A DNA stretch of 64,000 nt from Corynebacterium camporealensis. GTDB taxonomy: Bacteria > Actinomycetota > Actinomycetes > Mycobacteriales > Mycobacteriaceae. The position numbers were made by a program, and so were the translations under genes. This document shows, piece by piece, positions 40,965 through 49,823 of the stretch. The stretch is taken from assembly GCF_000980815.1 (NCBI RefSeq), contig NZ_CP011311.1, positions 186,001 to 250,000 of the forward strand, given 5' to 3'. Numbering within the stretch: the first letter of the stretch is position 1; every line of letters begins with the position of its first letter. Under the pieces are notes generated by a model. It was not told the DNA's origin, ran no database searches, and saw nothing but the letters and a program-made list of their open reading frames with translations.

Positions 40965-41720
40965 ATGACTGTTAAAAATCCTGACCGTGAGGCTCTCGCT
41001 CACGGCCGCATCACTAATGAACCAATTCGTCAGAAGCCAGGAGTGCCCACCTGGGCGCTGAAGCTGGGTATGGCCATCACTGGCCTGTTCTTTGCTCTCT
41101 TCGTCGTCGGCCACATGGCCGGCAACCTGAAGCTGTACATGCCTGCCAAGGACGGCGAGGAAGCCCTCGACGTCTACGGTTCCTTCCTGCGAACCATGGG
41201 CGAGCCGCTGCTGCCGGCAGGTACCCTGCTGTGGATCATCCGTATCGTTCTGATCGCTGCGGTCCTCATCCACATCTACGGTGCGTTCGCACTGACCGCC
41301 CGCTCCAAGCAGGCACGCGGTAAGTTCAAGCGCTCCAACCTGATGGGCGGCATGGATTCCTTCGCCACCAAGACCATGCTGGTCACCGGTGTCTTCCTGC
41401 TGCTGTTCGTGGTCTTCCACCTGCTGGACCTGACCATGGGCGTTACCCCGGTTGCTCCGGAGGAGTTCGTACACGGCTCTGTCAAGGCCAACATGATCGC
41501 GACCTTCAGCCGCTGGCCGGTCACCATCATCTACGTGCTGGCAATGATCTGCCTGTTCCTGCACCTGACCCACGGCATCCGCCTCGCGGCTTCCGACCTG
41601 GGCATCACCGGTGCAAAGTGGCGCCAGACCTTCCTGGTGCTGGCTTACATCATCCCGGCAGTTGTCTGCATCGGCAACATCGTTATGCCTTTGTCCGTCG
41701 CCCTGGGCTGGGTTAGCTAA
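40965..41720 (+). CDS. sdhC: Succinate dehydrogenase, cytochrome b subunit
   Basis: Membrane anchor of complex II with haem, which passes electrons to menaquinone. 251 residues with five hydrophobic helices, the type B single-polypeptide diheme anchor of Gram-positives. Haem-ligand histidines appear in VVGHMAGN, LIHIYGAFALT, LFVVFHLLDL and FLHLTHGIRLA. GGAGG precedes ATG at 40965. First gene of sdhCAB; the stop is 14 bp before sdhA. Confidence 0.95.
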   Translation: MTVKNPDREALAHGRITNEPIRQKPGVPTWALKLGMAITGLFFALFVVGHMAGNLKLYMPAKDGEEALDVYGSFLRTMGEPLLPAGTLLWIIRIVLIAAVLIHIYGAFALTARSKQARGKFKRSNLMGGMDSFATKTMLVTGVFLLLFVVFHLLDLTMGVTPVAPEEFVHGSVKANMIATFSRWPVTIIYVLAMICLFLHLTHGIRLAASDLGITGAKWRQTFLVLAYIIPAVVCIGNIVMPLSVALGWVS

Positions 41721-41734
41721 AGGAGTTATCACCC

Positions 41735-43750
41735 ATGACTAACACTGAACTGAAGCGTGAGCACCCTGACTTCACGCACCCGAAGTCCACTATTGCGGGC
41801 GTGAGCGTCGGTAACATCCTGGAGTCCAACGAGCCACACGGTGTTCCGATGAAGGACATGTGGGGCTACCACAAGGACCACATGGAGCTGGTCTCTCCGT
41901 TGAACCGTCGTAAGTTCGACATCGTGGTTGTTGGTACCGGCCTGTCCGCTGGCGCAGCTGCTGCCTCCCTGGGCGAGCTGGGCTACAACGTGAAGGTCTT
42001 CACCTACCACGACTCCCCGCGTCGTGCGCACTCGATTGCTGCACAGGGTGGTGTGAACTCCTCCCGTTCCAAGAAGGTGGACAACGACTCCGCTTACCGC
42101 CACACCAAGGACACCGTTAAGGGCGGCGACTACCGTTGCCGTGAGTCCGACTGCTGGCGCCTGGCGTCCGAGTCCCCGCGCGTTATCGACCACATGAACG
42201 CTATTGGTGCACCGTTCGCCCGTGAGTACGGCGGCACCCTGGCCACCCGTTCCTTCGGTGGTGTACAGGTCTCTCGTACTTACTACACCCGTGGTCAAAC
42301 AGGTCAGCAGCTGCAGCTGTCCACCACTTCGGCGCTGTACCGCCAGATTGGCCTGGGCAACGTGGAGCTGTTCGCGCACCACGACCTGCAGGACATCATC
42401 ACCTACAACGACAACGGCACCAAGCGTGCCGGTGGCATCGTTACCCGTAACCTGATTACCGGCGAGCTGAAGGCCTTCACCGGCCACGCAGTCATCCTCG
42501 GTACCGGTGGTTACGGCAACGTCTACCACATGTCCACCCTGGCAAAGAACTCCAATGCTGGTGCGATGATGCGTGCTTACGAGCAGGGCGCATACATTGC
42601 TTCCCCGGCGTTCGTGCAGTTCCACCCGACCGGCCTGCCGGTCAACTCCGAGTGGCAGTCCAAGACCATTCTGATGTCCGAGTCGCTGCGTAACGACGGC
42701 CGCATTTGGTCCCCAGTCACCGAAGGTGATGACCGCGACCCGAAGGATATTCCGGAAGAGGAGCGCGACTACTTCCTGGAGCGCCGCTACCCGGCCTTCG
42801 GCAACCTGGTTCCGCGTGACGTGGCATCTCGTGCCATCTCCCAGCAGATCAACAAGGGCCTGGGCGTTGGACCGCTGCACAACTCGGTGTACCTGGACTT
42901 CCGTGACGCCATCGAGCGCCTCGGCAAGGACAAGATCCGTGAGCGTTACTCCAACCTCATTTCCATGTACGAAGAGGCCATCGGCGAGTCCGCTTACGAG
43001 ACCCCGATGCGTATTGCACCGACCTGCCACTTCACCATGGGCGGCCTGTGGACCGACTTCAACGAGATGACCGCCATCGACGGCCTGTTCGCCGCCGGTG
43101 AGTGCTCCTGGACCTACCACGGTGCTAACCGCCTGGGCGCTAACTCCCTGCTGTCCGCATCTGTTGACGGCTGGTTCACCCTGCCGTTCACCATCCCGAA
43201 CTACCTGGCTCACCACCTGGGTGAGGCCAAGCTGGCCGAGGATTCCGCAGAGGCTCAGGAAGCAGTACAGCGCGCACAGCAGCGCATTGAGCGTCTGATG
43301 ACGGTGCAGGGCGAGGCCGCACACGGCCCGGCGTACTACCACCGCCAGCTCGGCGACATCCTGTACTGGGGTTGCGGCGTGTCCCGTAACGTCGAGGACC
43401 TCAAGACCGCCATCCAGAAGATTCGCGACCTGCGTTCTGACTTCTGGGCTAACGTCCGCATCCCGGGCAAGGCTGACGACATGAACCAGGTTCTCGAGTA
43501 CGGTCTGCGCGTTGCTGACTACCTCGACCTGGGTGAGCTCATGTGCATCGACGCCCTGGACCGCGACGAGTCCTGTGGTGCGCACTTCCGCGACGACCAC
43601 CTCTCCGAGGACGGCGAGGCAGAGCGTGACGATGAAAACTGGTGCTTCGTTTCCGCTTGGGGACCAGGCGCTCAGGAAGGCGAGTTCGTTCGCCACGCAG
43701 AGCCTCTGTACTTTGATTCGATCCCGCTGATGACAAGGAACTACAAGTAA
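41735..43750 (+). CDS. sdhA: Succinate dehydrogenase, flavoprotein subunit
   Basis: Catalytic subunit that oxidises succinate with covalently bound FAD. 671 residues. FDIVVVGTGLSAGAAAASLGELGY is the FAD fold, and HSIAAQGGVNSS contains the flavinylated His; the active site has HPTGLP (about residue 295) and the RGRD/ MGGLWTDFNEM and GANRLGANSLL motifs. AAAGGAG lies upstream. Overlaps sdhB by 1 bp. A 677-residue ORF on the other strand across it is an artefact of GC-rich third positions. Confidence 0.97.
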   Translation: MTNTELKREHPDFTHPKSTIAGVSVGNILESNEPHGVPMKDMWGYHKDHMELVSPLNRRKFDIVVVGTGLSAGAAAASLGELGYNVKVFTYHDSPRRAHSIAAQGGVNSSRSKKVDNDSAYRHTKDTVKGGDYRCRESDCWRLASESPRVIDHMNAIGAPFAREYGGTLATRSFGGVQVSRTYYTRGQTGQQLQLSTTSALYRQIGLGNVELFAHHDLQDIITYNDNGTKRAGGIVTRNLITGELKAFTGHAVILGTGGYGNVYHMSTLAKNSNAGAMMRAYEQGAYIASPAFVQFHPTGLPVNSEWQSKTILMSESLRNDGRIWSPVTEGDDRDPKDIPEEERDYFLERRYPAFGNLVPRDVASRAISQQINKGLGVGPLHNSVYLDFRDAIERLGKDKIRERYSNLISMYEEAIGESAYETPMRIAPTCHFTMGGLWTDFNEMTAIDGLFAAGECSWTYHGANRLGANSLLSASVDGWFTLPFTIPNYLAHHLGEAKLAEDSAEAQEAVQRAQQRIERLMTVQGEAAHGPAYYHRQLGDILYWGCGVSRNVEDLKTAIQKIRDLRSDFWANVRIPGKADDMNQVLEYGLRVADYLDLGELMCIDALDRDESCGAHFRDDHLSEDGEAERDDENWCFVSAWGPGAQEGEFVRHAEPLYFDSIPLMTRNYK

Positions 43751-44499
43751 TGAAACTGACACTTGAGATCTGGCGTCAGGCCGGACCGACGCAAGAAGGC
43801 AAGTTCGAAACCATCCAGGTAGACGACGCTGCAGAGCAGATGTCCATCCTGGAGCTGCTGGACCACGTCAACGACGGCCTGATCGAGGAAGGCAAGGAGC
43901 CCTTCGCCTTCGCATCTGACTGCCGTGAGGGCATCTGTGGTACCTGTGGTCTGCTGGTTAACGGCCGTCCGCACGGCCCGGGCCAGAACACCCCGGCCTG
44001 CCAGCAGCGCCTGTTCCAGTTCAATGATGGTGACACCCTGAAGCTGGAGCCATTCCGCTCCGCTGCATACCCCATCATCAAGGACATGGTTGTGGACCGC
44101 GCCAAGCTGGACCACGTCATGGAGCAGGGCGGCTACGTCTCCATGGACGCCGGTACCGCACCGGATGCTGACACCCTGCACCTGAACCACGAGACCGCTG
44201 AGTACTCCCTGGACCACGCCGCATGTATCGGCTGTGGTGCTTGTGTGGCATCCTGCCCGAACGGTGCAGCCCACCTGTTCACCGGTGCGAAGCTGGTTCA
44301 CCTGTCGCTCATGCCACTGGGCCAGGAAGAGCGCGGTCGCCGTGCTCGTTCCATGGTGGATGACCTGGAGCAGAACTTCGGCCACTGCTCGCTGTTCGGC
44401 GAGTGTGCAGATGTCTGCCCGGCTGGCATCCCGCTGACTGCTGTGAGTGCTGTTACTCGTGAGCGCGCACGAGCTGCTTTCCGCGGCAAGGACGACTAA
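43750..44499 (+). CDS. sdhB: Succinate dehydrogenase, iron-sulfur subunit
   Basis: Electron-transfer subunit, 249 residues. The [2Fe-2S] cysteines are in CREGICGTCGLLVNG and the later C of NTPACQQ; the [4Fe-4S] and [3Fe-4S] clusters use CIGCGACVASCPN and CSLFGECADVCPAG. The TAATG overlap with sdhA shows translational coupling. Complete for the family. Confidence 0.97.
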   Translation: MKLTLEIWRQAGPTQEGKFETIQVDDAAEQMSILELLDHVNDGLIEEGKEPFAFASDCREGICGTCGLLVNGRPHGPGQNTPACQQRLFQFNDGDTLKLEPFRSAAYPIIKDMVVDRAKLDHVMEQGGYVSMDAGTAPDADTLHLNHETAEYSLDHAACIGCGACVASCPNGAAHLFTGAKLVHLSLMPLGQEERGRRARSMVDDLEQNFGHCSLFGECADVCPAGIPLTAVSAVTRERARAAFRGKDD

Positions 44500-44546
44500 G
44501 ATAGAGTCAATACCAGGAATACTAGGAACGAGAGAAAGCTTCAGTC

Positions 44547-44921
44547 ATGAGCGCTACCAACCACGCAGTTGCTGACCACTCTGCCGAGACTTACCCTGAG
44601 TTCTCCGGCAAGATTCAGGACACCTACATCGAGGGCTATGACCCGGTGTCCTACACCGCGCCGCACTCCTCCTTGCTGCGCACCTCCACCTGGGTTGGCA
44701 TGGGTCTGATTCTTTCCGTGCTGCCGGCTCTGGGCATCCTGATTTGGGGCCTGGGCATCGAGATTTACCCCTTCGGTACCTCCGGTACCCACAACGCGAT
44801 GACCTACATCCTCATCGGCGCAATCGCCGCCGTTGTCATTGGCATTGCCTCCATCGTGATGGTGAAGTTCGGTCGCCGCTACTACAGGCAGTACCGTAAG
44901 GAAACCGGTCGCATTAACTAG
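44547..44921 (+). CDS. Small two-helix membrane protein in the sdh operon
   Basis: 124 residues. Polar N-terminus with YPEFSGKIQDTYIEGYDPVSYTAP, then two hydrophobic helices (about residues 48-72 and 82-108) and a basic tail FGRRYYRQYRKETGR. It starts 48 bp after sdhB, with a weak ribosome binding site, and lies before the terminator, so it is part of the sdh transcript. A homologue follows sdhB in C. glutamicum. A role in complex II assembly or function is possible but unproven. Confidence 0.75.
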   Translation: MSATNHAVADHSAETYPEFSGKIQDTYIEGYDPVSYTAPHSSLLRTSTWVGMGLILSVLPALGILIWGLGIEIYPFGTSGTHNAMTYILIGAIAAVVIGIASIVMVKFGRRYYRQYRKETGRIN

Positions 44922-44942
44922 TTCCTGCGTGTAACACTTTCC

Positions 44943-44980
44943 TCCCCGTCGTCCCTCGTGGGCGGCGGGGACTAGTGCTT
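44943..44980 (+). terminator. Terminator of the sdh operon
   Basis: TCCCCGTCGTCC (44943-44954) pairs with GGGCGGCGGGGA (44960-44971) with two G-T pairs and a 5-base loop, then CTAGTGCTTTT. Confidence 0.85.
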
Positions 44981-45024
44981 TTATAAGCTTTTTAAGACCA
45001 GCTAACCCCTAAAGAGGAGATTGC

Positions 45025-46323
45025 ATGACCGCTCCCACTCGCCGGGCCGTTCCGGGCCCGTCCCCGGAGGTCGAAGCGCAGCGCCGGAAGACGCTGTTTC
45101 GCCACAAGTTCTTCGTTACCGCGCTGCTGGTTATCGCCGCGATTATTTTCCTGGCCTGCTCCTGGTGGCAGAATCAGCCTGGCGGGGCACCAGTGTGGGT
45201 CGGCTACGTGCGCGCGGCCGCGGAAGCGGGCATGGTCGGCGGCCTGGCAGACTGGTTCGCAGTCACCGCTATCTTCCGCCACCCCCTCGGTATCCCGATT
45301 CCGCACACCGCGCTGATTCCAAAGAAGAAGGATCAGGTCGGCGGTGCCTTAAGCGAATTCGTCGGCGAGAACTTCCTCAACGCCGAGCTCATTACCGAGA
45401 AGGTCTCTCAAGCCCAGCTGCCAGTCAAGGCAGGGCAGTGGCTCGCCCAAGAGCCCAACGCGGAGAAGGTCTCCCGCGAGGTCGGTCGCCTCACCGCGAA
45501 TGCCGTGCGCGCCTTCGATCCGGAGGAGGCAGAGGCGATTATTCAAAGCCAGCTCATCGATAAGCTGGCCGAGCCGCAGTGGGGGCCACCGCTGGGCCGC
45601 GTGCTCGAGGGCCTGATTGCCGATGGCAAGGTCGAGCCTGTTGTCGACGAGGTCATCGGCTGGGGCCACAAGAAGATCTTGGGCATGGAAGATGAGGTCG
45701 TGCAGCTTATCGATGAGCGCATGCCCACCTGGGCACCACGCTTTGCCCGCAACCTCGTGGGCGAGAAGGTCTACCGCGAGCTGGTGCTGTGGATTGAAGA
45801 CGTCGAAGAAGATGACAACCATGAGGCGCGCCAGGCGGTGCGGAGGGGCATCGCAAAGCTTGCCGATGACCTGCAGCACGACCCGACCATGATGGCCCGC
45901 ATCGAATCCTTAAAGCAGGACGTCATGGGCTCTGGCCCCGTCCAGGGTGCTGCTGCATCGCTGTGGGAGACCGTCTCCGAAGCTCTGATTAACCAGGCCG
46001 AGGATCACACCTCGATTCTGCGTACCAAGGTGGTCAACCTGTGCCTGGAGTGGGGCAACAACATCCAAACCGACCCGGAGCTGCGTGACAACCTGGACAA
46101 GCGTCTGAATTCCGCCGTGCACTTCTTTGCCGAGAATTATTCCGGTGAGGTCACCAACATCATTTCTGAGACCATCGAGCGCTGGGATGCCGAAGAAGCC
46201 GGCGACAAGATTGAGCTGATGGTGGGTAAAGATCTGCAATTTATCCGTCTGAACGGCACGATCGTCGGTGCTATGGCAGGATTGGTGATCTATACGGTCA
46301 ATCACTTGATTTTTGGAATCTAA
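45025..46323 (+). CDS. DUF445 family membrane protein (YjiN-like)
   Basis: 432 residues. A hydrophobic helix at residues 30-50 (FFVTALLVIAAIIFLACSW) and a second at 55-75 are followed by a conserved segment VGGLADWFAVTAIFRHPLGIPIPHTALIPKKKDQ, the DUF445 signature. A long helical cytoplasmic body follows, then a C-terminal helix (IVGAMAGLVIYTVNHLIFGI). GAGGAG precedes the ATG. The function of the family is unknown. The next gene is 36 bp downstream and possibly co-transcribed. Confidence 0.85.
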   Translation: MTAPTRRAVPGPSPEVEAQRRKTLFRHKFFVTALLVIAAIIFLACSWWQNQPGGAPVWVGYVRAAAEAGMVGGLADWFAVTAIFRHPLGIPIPHTALIPKKKDQVGGALSEFVGENFLNAELITEKVSQAQLPVKAGQWLAQEPNAEKVSREVGRLTANAVRAFDPEEAEAIIQSQLIDKLAEPQWGPPLGRVLEGLIADGKVEPVVDEVIGWGHKKILGMEDEVVQLIDERMPTWAPRFARNLVGEKVYRELVLWIEDVEEDDNHEARQAVRRGIAKLADDLQHDPTMMARIESLKQDVMGSGPVQGAAASLWETVSEALINQAEDHTSILRTKVVNLCLEWGNNIQTDPELRDNLDKRLNSAVHFFAENYSGEVTNIISETIERWDAEEAGDKIELMVGKDLQFIRLNGTIVGAMAGLVIYTVNHLIFGI

Positions 46324-46359
46324 ATATCTCAACTGCCCGCTAACTACAAGGAGAATCCC

Positions 46360-46863
46360 ATGGCTGAGCAGACCCCTGGCAACAACGACAACAACAAGGT
46401 CTTCGACAGCATCAAGAATGCTGGCGCTTCCGCATTTGAGGTCGCTAAGGACTTCAGCGGTCGCCTGAAGGAAGATCGCGCCAATAAGGCTGATGCCGCT
46501 GGCGCTGACTCCGCCACCCAGGAAGCTGCCGACCAGGCTGCCAAGAACGCTGAGGACGGCAAGGAGTCCTTCATCGACCGCGCGACCGGCGTGGCTAAGG
46601 ACTGGGGCGAGTCCATCAAGCGCGCTGCTGACGGCACCCGCGAGTCCGAGACTTTCTCTGAAGCCAAGGGCAAGATTGGTGCTGCCTACCAGGAGTCCCG
46701 CACCGCTGTGGGCGAGGCTGTCGACAAGGCTAAGGAGCGCCGCGCCGAGAAGAATTCGGCAACTGCAGGTGCAGGCGATAACATCAAGGATGACCGCGCG
46801 GCTGACGACATCATCGAAGGTGAAGTCGTCGAAGGCGGCGAGCACAATCCGAACCAGCCTTAA
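46360..46863 (+). CDS. Hypothetical helical, Ala/Lys/Glu-rich protein
   Basis: 167 residues, no hydrophobic helix and no cysteine. The composition is rich in Ala, Lys, Glu, Asp and Gly with repeated amphipathic 11-residue-like units (VAKDFSGRLKEDRA, KESFIDRATGVAKDWGESIKRAADG, SEAKGKIGAAYQESRTAVGEAVDKAKERR), which resemble LEA or apolipoprotein helices. AAGGAG lies upstream. A stress or membrane-surface role is possible, function unknown. The acidic tail (IIEGEVVEGGEHNPNQP) is typical of corynebacterial homologues. Confidence 0.6.
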   Translation: MAEQTPGNNDNNKVFDSIKNAGASAFEVAKDFSGRLKEDRANKADAAGADSATQEAADQAAKNAEDGKESFIDRATGVAKDWGESIKRAADGTRESETFSEAKGKIGAAYQESRTAVGEAVDKAKERRAEKNSATAGAGDNIKDDRAADDIIEGEVVEGGEHNPNQP

Positions 46864-46885
46864 AAATTAGGACCTTCACCCACTA

Positions 46886-47176
46886 ATGGACCCGCTTTTT
46901 ATCATCGTTTTAAACCTGCACACTTACCTGTTCCGCATTTTGGCTATTGCGGGCGTGATTGGTGCAGCCGTTGCCGCTAGCACCCGCGAGGATGCTTTCC
47001 GCGCCGGCGATCGCCAAACCAAGTGGACCTGGGTTGCGATCCTGGCAGGTTCATCCTTTGCGCTGTTTACCGGCTTCCCCATCCTGGCCTGGGTGGGTGC
47101 CGTGGCCGTCGGCGTGTACTGGTTCGACGTGCACCCGCAGCTGCGCGCGATTATCCGCGGCGACTACAGCTACTAA
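46886..47176 (+). CDS. DUF2516 family small membrane protein
   Basis: 96 residues. Two or three hydrophobic helices (about residues 12-30, 46-65, 66-80), with TWVAILAGSSFALF and GVYWFDVHPQLRAI near the end, typical of actinobacterial DUF2516. It follows the previous gene by 22 bp and lies before the DeoC-like gene at 6 bp. Function unknown. Confidence 0.8.
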   Translation: MDPLFIIVLNLHTYLFRILAIAGVIGAAVAASTREDAFRAGDRQTKWTWVAILAGSSFALFTGFPILAWVGAVAVGVYWFDVHPQLRAIIRGDYSY

Positions 47177-47182
47177 GCCAGC

Positions 47183-47614
47183 ATGTTAAACCTGCTGCTT
47201 GCCGATGCCCCCACCATCACCCAGCGTGCCAACGGTGCGGAGGTGCTCGTTGCACCGACCTATATCAGCGCCGCTGCGGCCGCTGGGGCCACACGCATCG
47301 TCACGGTGGCCGGTTATCCCACCGGCCGTCACCACAGCCTGATTAAGGCCTCTGAGGCCCGCCTCGCCGTCCAGATGGGCGCCGACGAAGTCTGGGTCAG
47401 CGTCGATGACACCATCGACGACGCCAACCATCTACTCGCCGATCTGGTCACCATTCGCGAAGCCTGCCCCAACCCGGCAAAGCTAGGCCTTCTCTACACC
47501 GAAGCAGCATTAAAGCCCGCCGAACAAGCGGGCTTCGATGTCATCATTACTCAGCCGGGAGAGGAGAGCCCGGAAACGGAACTCCACACCGTGGAGTTCC
47601 CAGACGGCGCTTAA
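47183..47614 (+). CDS. Truncated deoxyribose-phosphate-aldolase-like protein
   Basis: 143 residues against 220-250 in DeoC. LVAPTYISAAAAAGATRIVTVAGYPTGRHHSLIKASEARLAVQMGADEVWVSVD matches the DeoC strand-helix pattern (vCV.p..v..A..; tVigFP.G....k..Ea..Av..GAdEiD), but the Asp of GADEID is replaced by Trp and the protein stops before the Schiff-base lysine and the phosphate-binding end. It should therefore lack aldolase activity. It starts 6 bp after the DUF2516 stop without a clear ribosome binding site, probably coupled. A relic or a new function are both possible. Confidence 0.65.
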   Translation: MLNLLLADAPTITQRANGAEVLVAPTYISAAAAAGATRIVTVAGYPTGRHHSLIKASEARLAVQMGADEVWVSVDDTIDDANHLLADLVTIREACPNPAKLGLLYTEAALKPAEQAGFDVIITQPGEESPETELHTVEFPDGA

Positions 47615-47656
47615 GCGGACGGCGCGTAGGCCCCGTCCCCCACAGCAGCAAGCGGC

Positions 47657-48445
47657 TTAGCCCGCTTGCTGCTGCATTTCGGTGAACTGCGTTCCGACGT
47701 CCTGGAGCGGGATGTTCTCACCGGCAACGGTTAGCCGCAGCTGGCCGGAATCGACGAAGACATCTTCGACGCGCATGTCGCCGACGACCTGTTCTTCCAT
47801 GCCGTTTTGCAGTGCATTAGAGACAGCATCCGAGGCCTGGTCTGGCAGGTTGAATCCAAACAGGGCGGTGTTCTCAGCGGTGAGGCGCAGTTGGCCATCG
47901 ACAGCTTCTGGCTTCAGCGACAGTCGTGCAATGCCACCGGCGAACTCGATTTCTAGGACGTTGTCCTCGCCAACGGCGCGGATGTCGGTCACGACCATGT
48001 TACCGAGGTTCTCGCTACCAGACTGGTCCGCAATGTTCTTTTGGAAGGTAGCCAGCAAGAACTCATCCGGCACGGTCGTGGTGGCACGCATTTGGCCTGC
48101 GACCTGGTCTTGGACGTGCAGGTCGGAGACCTCTACGTCGGCAGCAGGCTGGCCCTTAATCTCGGTGCCGTTGACCTCCAGGGTGGATGGGGTCTTCATG
48201 TTCATCTGCGAAATCGTGCCGGAGACCATACCCCACAGCAGTGGCGTGCCACCGAAGGAGACCTCCGGGTCTTCAGAGACCTGGACGCCCTCGGCCTGGG
48301 CGGTTTCGTGGAAGTCATCGTTAATCTGGCTGCTGACAAACCAGCGCACGGCAAACTCGGCGATCAGCACGATGACAAGCAGTGCGACCAGGATTCCAAC
48401 AATGATTTTCCACGCCGTCGAACCGGCGGATTTCTTAGCAGCCAT
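47657..48445 (-). CDS. LmeA-like phospholipid-binding protein (DUF2993)
   Basis: 262 residues, start ATG at 48445 (the longer frame lacks support). An N-terminal signal-anchor AWKIIVGILVALLVIVLIAEFAVRWFV is followed by a DUF2993 beta fold (SFGGTPLLWGMVSGTISQMNMKTPS, and repeating DLHVQ, RLSLKPEAVDGQLRL, VSNALQNGM). In mycobacteria LmeA is a periplasmic lipid-binding protein for lipoarabinomannan maturation; a similar envelope role is likely. Opposite in strand to murB and to the DeoC-like gene. Confidence 0.88.
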   Translation of the reverse strand: MAAKKSAGSTAWKIIVGILVALLVIVLIAEFAVRWFVSSQINDDFHETAQAEGVQVSEDPEVSFGGTPLLWGMVSGTISQMNMKTPSTLEVNGTEIKGQPAADVEVSDLHVQDQVAGQMRATTTVPDEFLLATFQKNIADQSGSENLGNMVVTDIRAVGEDNVLEIEFAGGIARLSLKPEAVDGQLRLTAENTALFGFNLPDQASDAVSNALQNGMEEQVVGDMRVEDVFVDSGQLRLTVAGENIPLQDVGTQFTEMQQQAG

Positions 48446-48482
48446 GCTTAACAGTGTGACGCATGGGACGGAATCTAGCCAA

Positions 48483-49286
48483 TTAACACACAGCCGCCCA
48501 GTCAATAGTTAGCGAATTGTCACGCAACCGGCGGCGGATGGGGCGGAGGGGATAGCCGGCATCGGCAAGCAATTGATGCGCCATGCGCCAGCGCACCCGC
48601 GGACCATGCGGTGCCCAGCCGGCGTTGTGATCCCAAGCGCGGTCGGCAGCCTGCAGCAGGTCGTAGATGGCCTCACCTGGCACATTGCGGTGAATGAGTA
48701 CCTTCGGCAGGCGCTCCGCCAAATCCGAGGGGCGCTCGACGTCGAAAGGATCCCACGCCAACGTCAACGTGCGCGGGCCGTCCTTATCCAGCAGAATCCA
48801 GGCACTGCGCCGACCAAGCTCATCGCAGGTGCCTTCAATAAAGAACCCGCCCGGGGCCAGCCCAGCGCAGACGGTATCCCAGGCTTCCTGGACTTGGGAA
48901 ACATCGTATTGGCGCAGCACATTAAACGCGCGGACCAACTGCGGACGATAACCGGCCAGCTCAAAGCCGCCGAGCTCAAAGCGCACGCCGTCCCGCGGCG
49001 GCAGCACTCGGGAGGGATCAATCTCGAGCCCGACAACCTCCACGGAAGGATTAATCCGCCGCAGCCAGTTAGCCCACTCCACAGTGGTGGTGTGCGAGGC
49101 GCCGTAGCCGACATCGAGAGCCAGCGGCCGCGACGTCCCACGCAACAACGGCCCAATCTCGGGGTGCGCGGCCACCCAACGGTCACAACGGCGCAGCCGA
49201 TTCTGGTTCGTCGTACCGCGGGTAATAACGCCAAAAGGCCGACCCGCACTCGCGCTAGCGCGCAGATTATGTGCGTGATCGGCCAT
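48483..49286 (-). CDS. Class I SAM-dependent methyltransferase
   Basis: 267 residues. SAM motif I is LALDVGYGASHTTTVEWANWL (about residues 55-75), with VEVVGLEIDPSRV (acidic motif II) following, and APGGFFIEGTCDELGRR for motif III/IV. The arginine-rich tail (RPIRRRLRDNSL) and the R(R/C)DR start suggest binding to a polyanion, but the substrate cannot be told. It lies 37 bp upstream of the LmeA-like start and on the same strand. Confidence 0.8.
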   Translation of the reverse strand: MADHAHNLRASASAGRPFGVITRGTTNQNRLRRCDRWVAAHPEIGPLLRGTSRPLALDVGYGASHTTTVEWANWLRRINPSVEVVGLEIDPSRVLPPRDGVRFELGGFELAGYRPQLVRAFNVLRQYDVSQVQEAWDTVCAGLAPGGFFIEGTCDELGRRSAWILLDKDGPRTLTLAWDPFDVERPSDLAERLPKVLIHRNVPGEAIYDLLQAADRAWDHNAGWAPHGPRVRWRMAHQLLADAGYPLRPIRRRLRDNSLTIDWAAVC

Positions 49287-49307
49287 GGCTAAAGCTACGG
49301 AAGCCTT

Positions 49308-49799
49308 TTAGGAGTGGTTAGCGATCCACTGCTCGGTGAGGTTGCCCTCGTTGGTAAACAGCTCACCCAGGGCGTCGCCGACCTTCGGCTCGATGGCAGC
49401 GCCCATCATCGGGATGTTGACGGAGATTTCGTTGATGTAGGACAGCTTGGTGGTATCGCCCTCGCCGGTCAGGGAGATATCGCCCTTGAAGTCGACCGGG
49501 GTGCCCTTCACGTCAGCGGTGTAGTTGACGTCTGCGGCATTGCCGTCCAGCTTGCCGACGGTCACAACGCGCTTGACCTTAAGATCCTGGGACACCATCG
49601 CGCGCACTGCCTCTGGCAGCAGGGTGGTCGGCAGGATTTCGTAGAGGATGGCAACGTTGTCGGTGAAGTCGTGGACCTGGCCCGGATCCGGCGACAGGTT
49701 CTCCACGATGTACTCCCAGTAACCCTCGGTGAGCAGTGCCTCGTGCACCTTCTCGAGGGGCTGATTAATCGTTACGGTGTTTTCGCTACGGGTTGACAT
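49308..49799 (-). CDS. DUF2505 (SRPBCC-fold) protein
   Basis: 163 residues, MSTRSENTVTINQPLEKVHEALLTEGYWEYIVENL, the DUF2505 start of the START-like/SRPBCC fold that binds hydrophobic ligands. No signal peptide, no cysteine. Its ligand is unknown. The start codon is only 24 bp from that of murB; TAGTCT lies 7 bases before the ATG on the minus strand, so a leaderless mRNA is likely. Confidence 0.85.
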   Translation of the reverse strand: MSTRSENTVTINQPLEKVHEALLTEGYWEYIVENLSPDPGQVHDFTDNVAILYEILPTTLLPEAVRAMVSQDLKVKRVVTVGKLDGNAADVNYTADVKGTPVDFKGDISLTGEGDTTKLSYINEISVNIPMMGAAIEPKVGDALGELFTNEGNLTEQWIANHS

Positions 49800-49823
49800 G
49801 ATTTACAGACTACCTTGGTAGGC
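49800..49823. promoter_or_regulatory. 24-bp divergent promoter for murB and DUF2505
   Basis: Only 24 bp separate the two start codons. TACCTT (49811-49816) is 7 bases before the murB GTG, and TAGTCT on the minus strand (49812-49807) is 7 bases before the DUF2505 ATG. The two -10 elements overlap by two bases, so the two start events exclude each other, and the -35 positions lie inside the other gene. Confidence 0.6.

Noticed and set aside
41729..43762. 677-residue ORF antisense to sdhA
   Set aside because: sdhA on the other strand has all catalytic motifs. The antisense frame has no recognisable domain and reflects GC-rich third positions.
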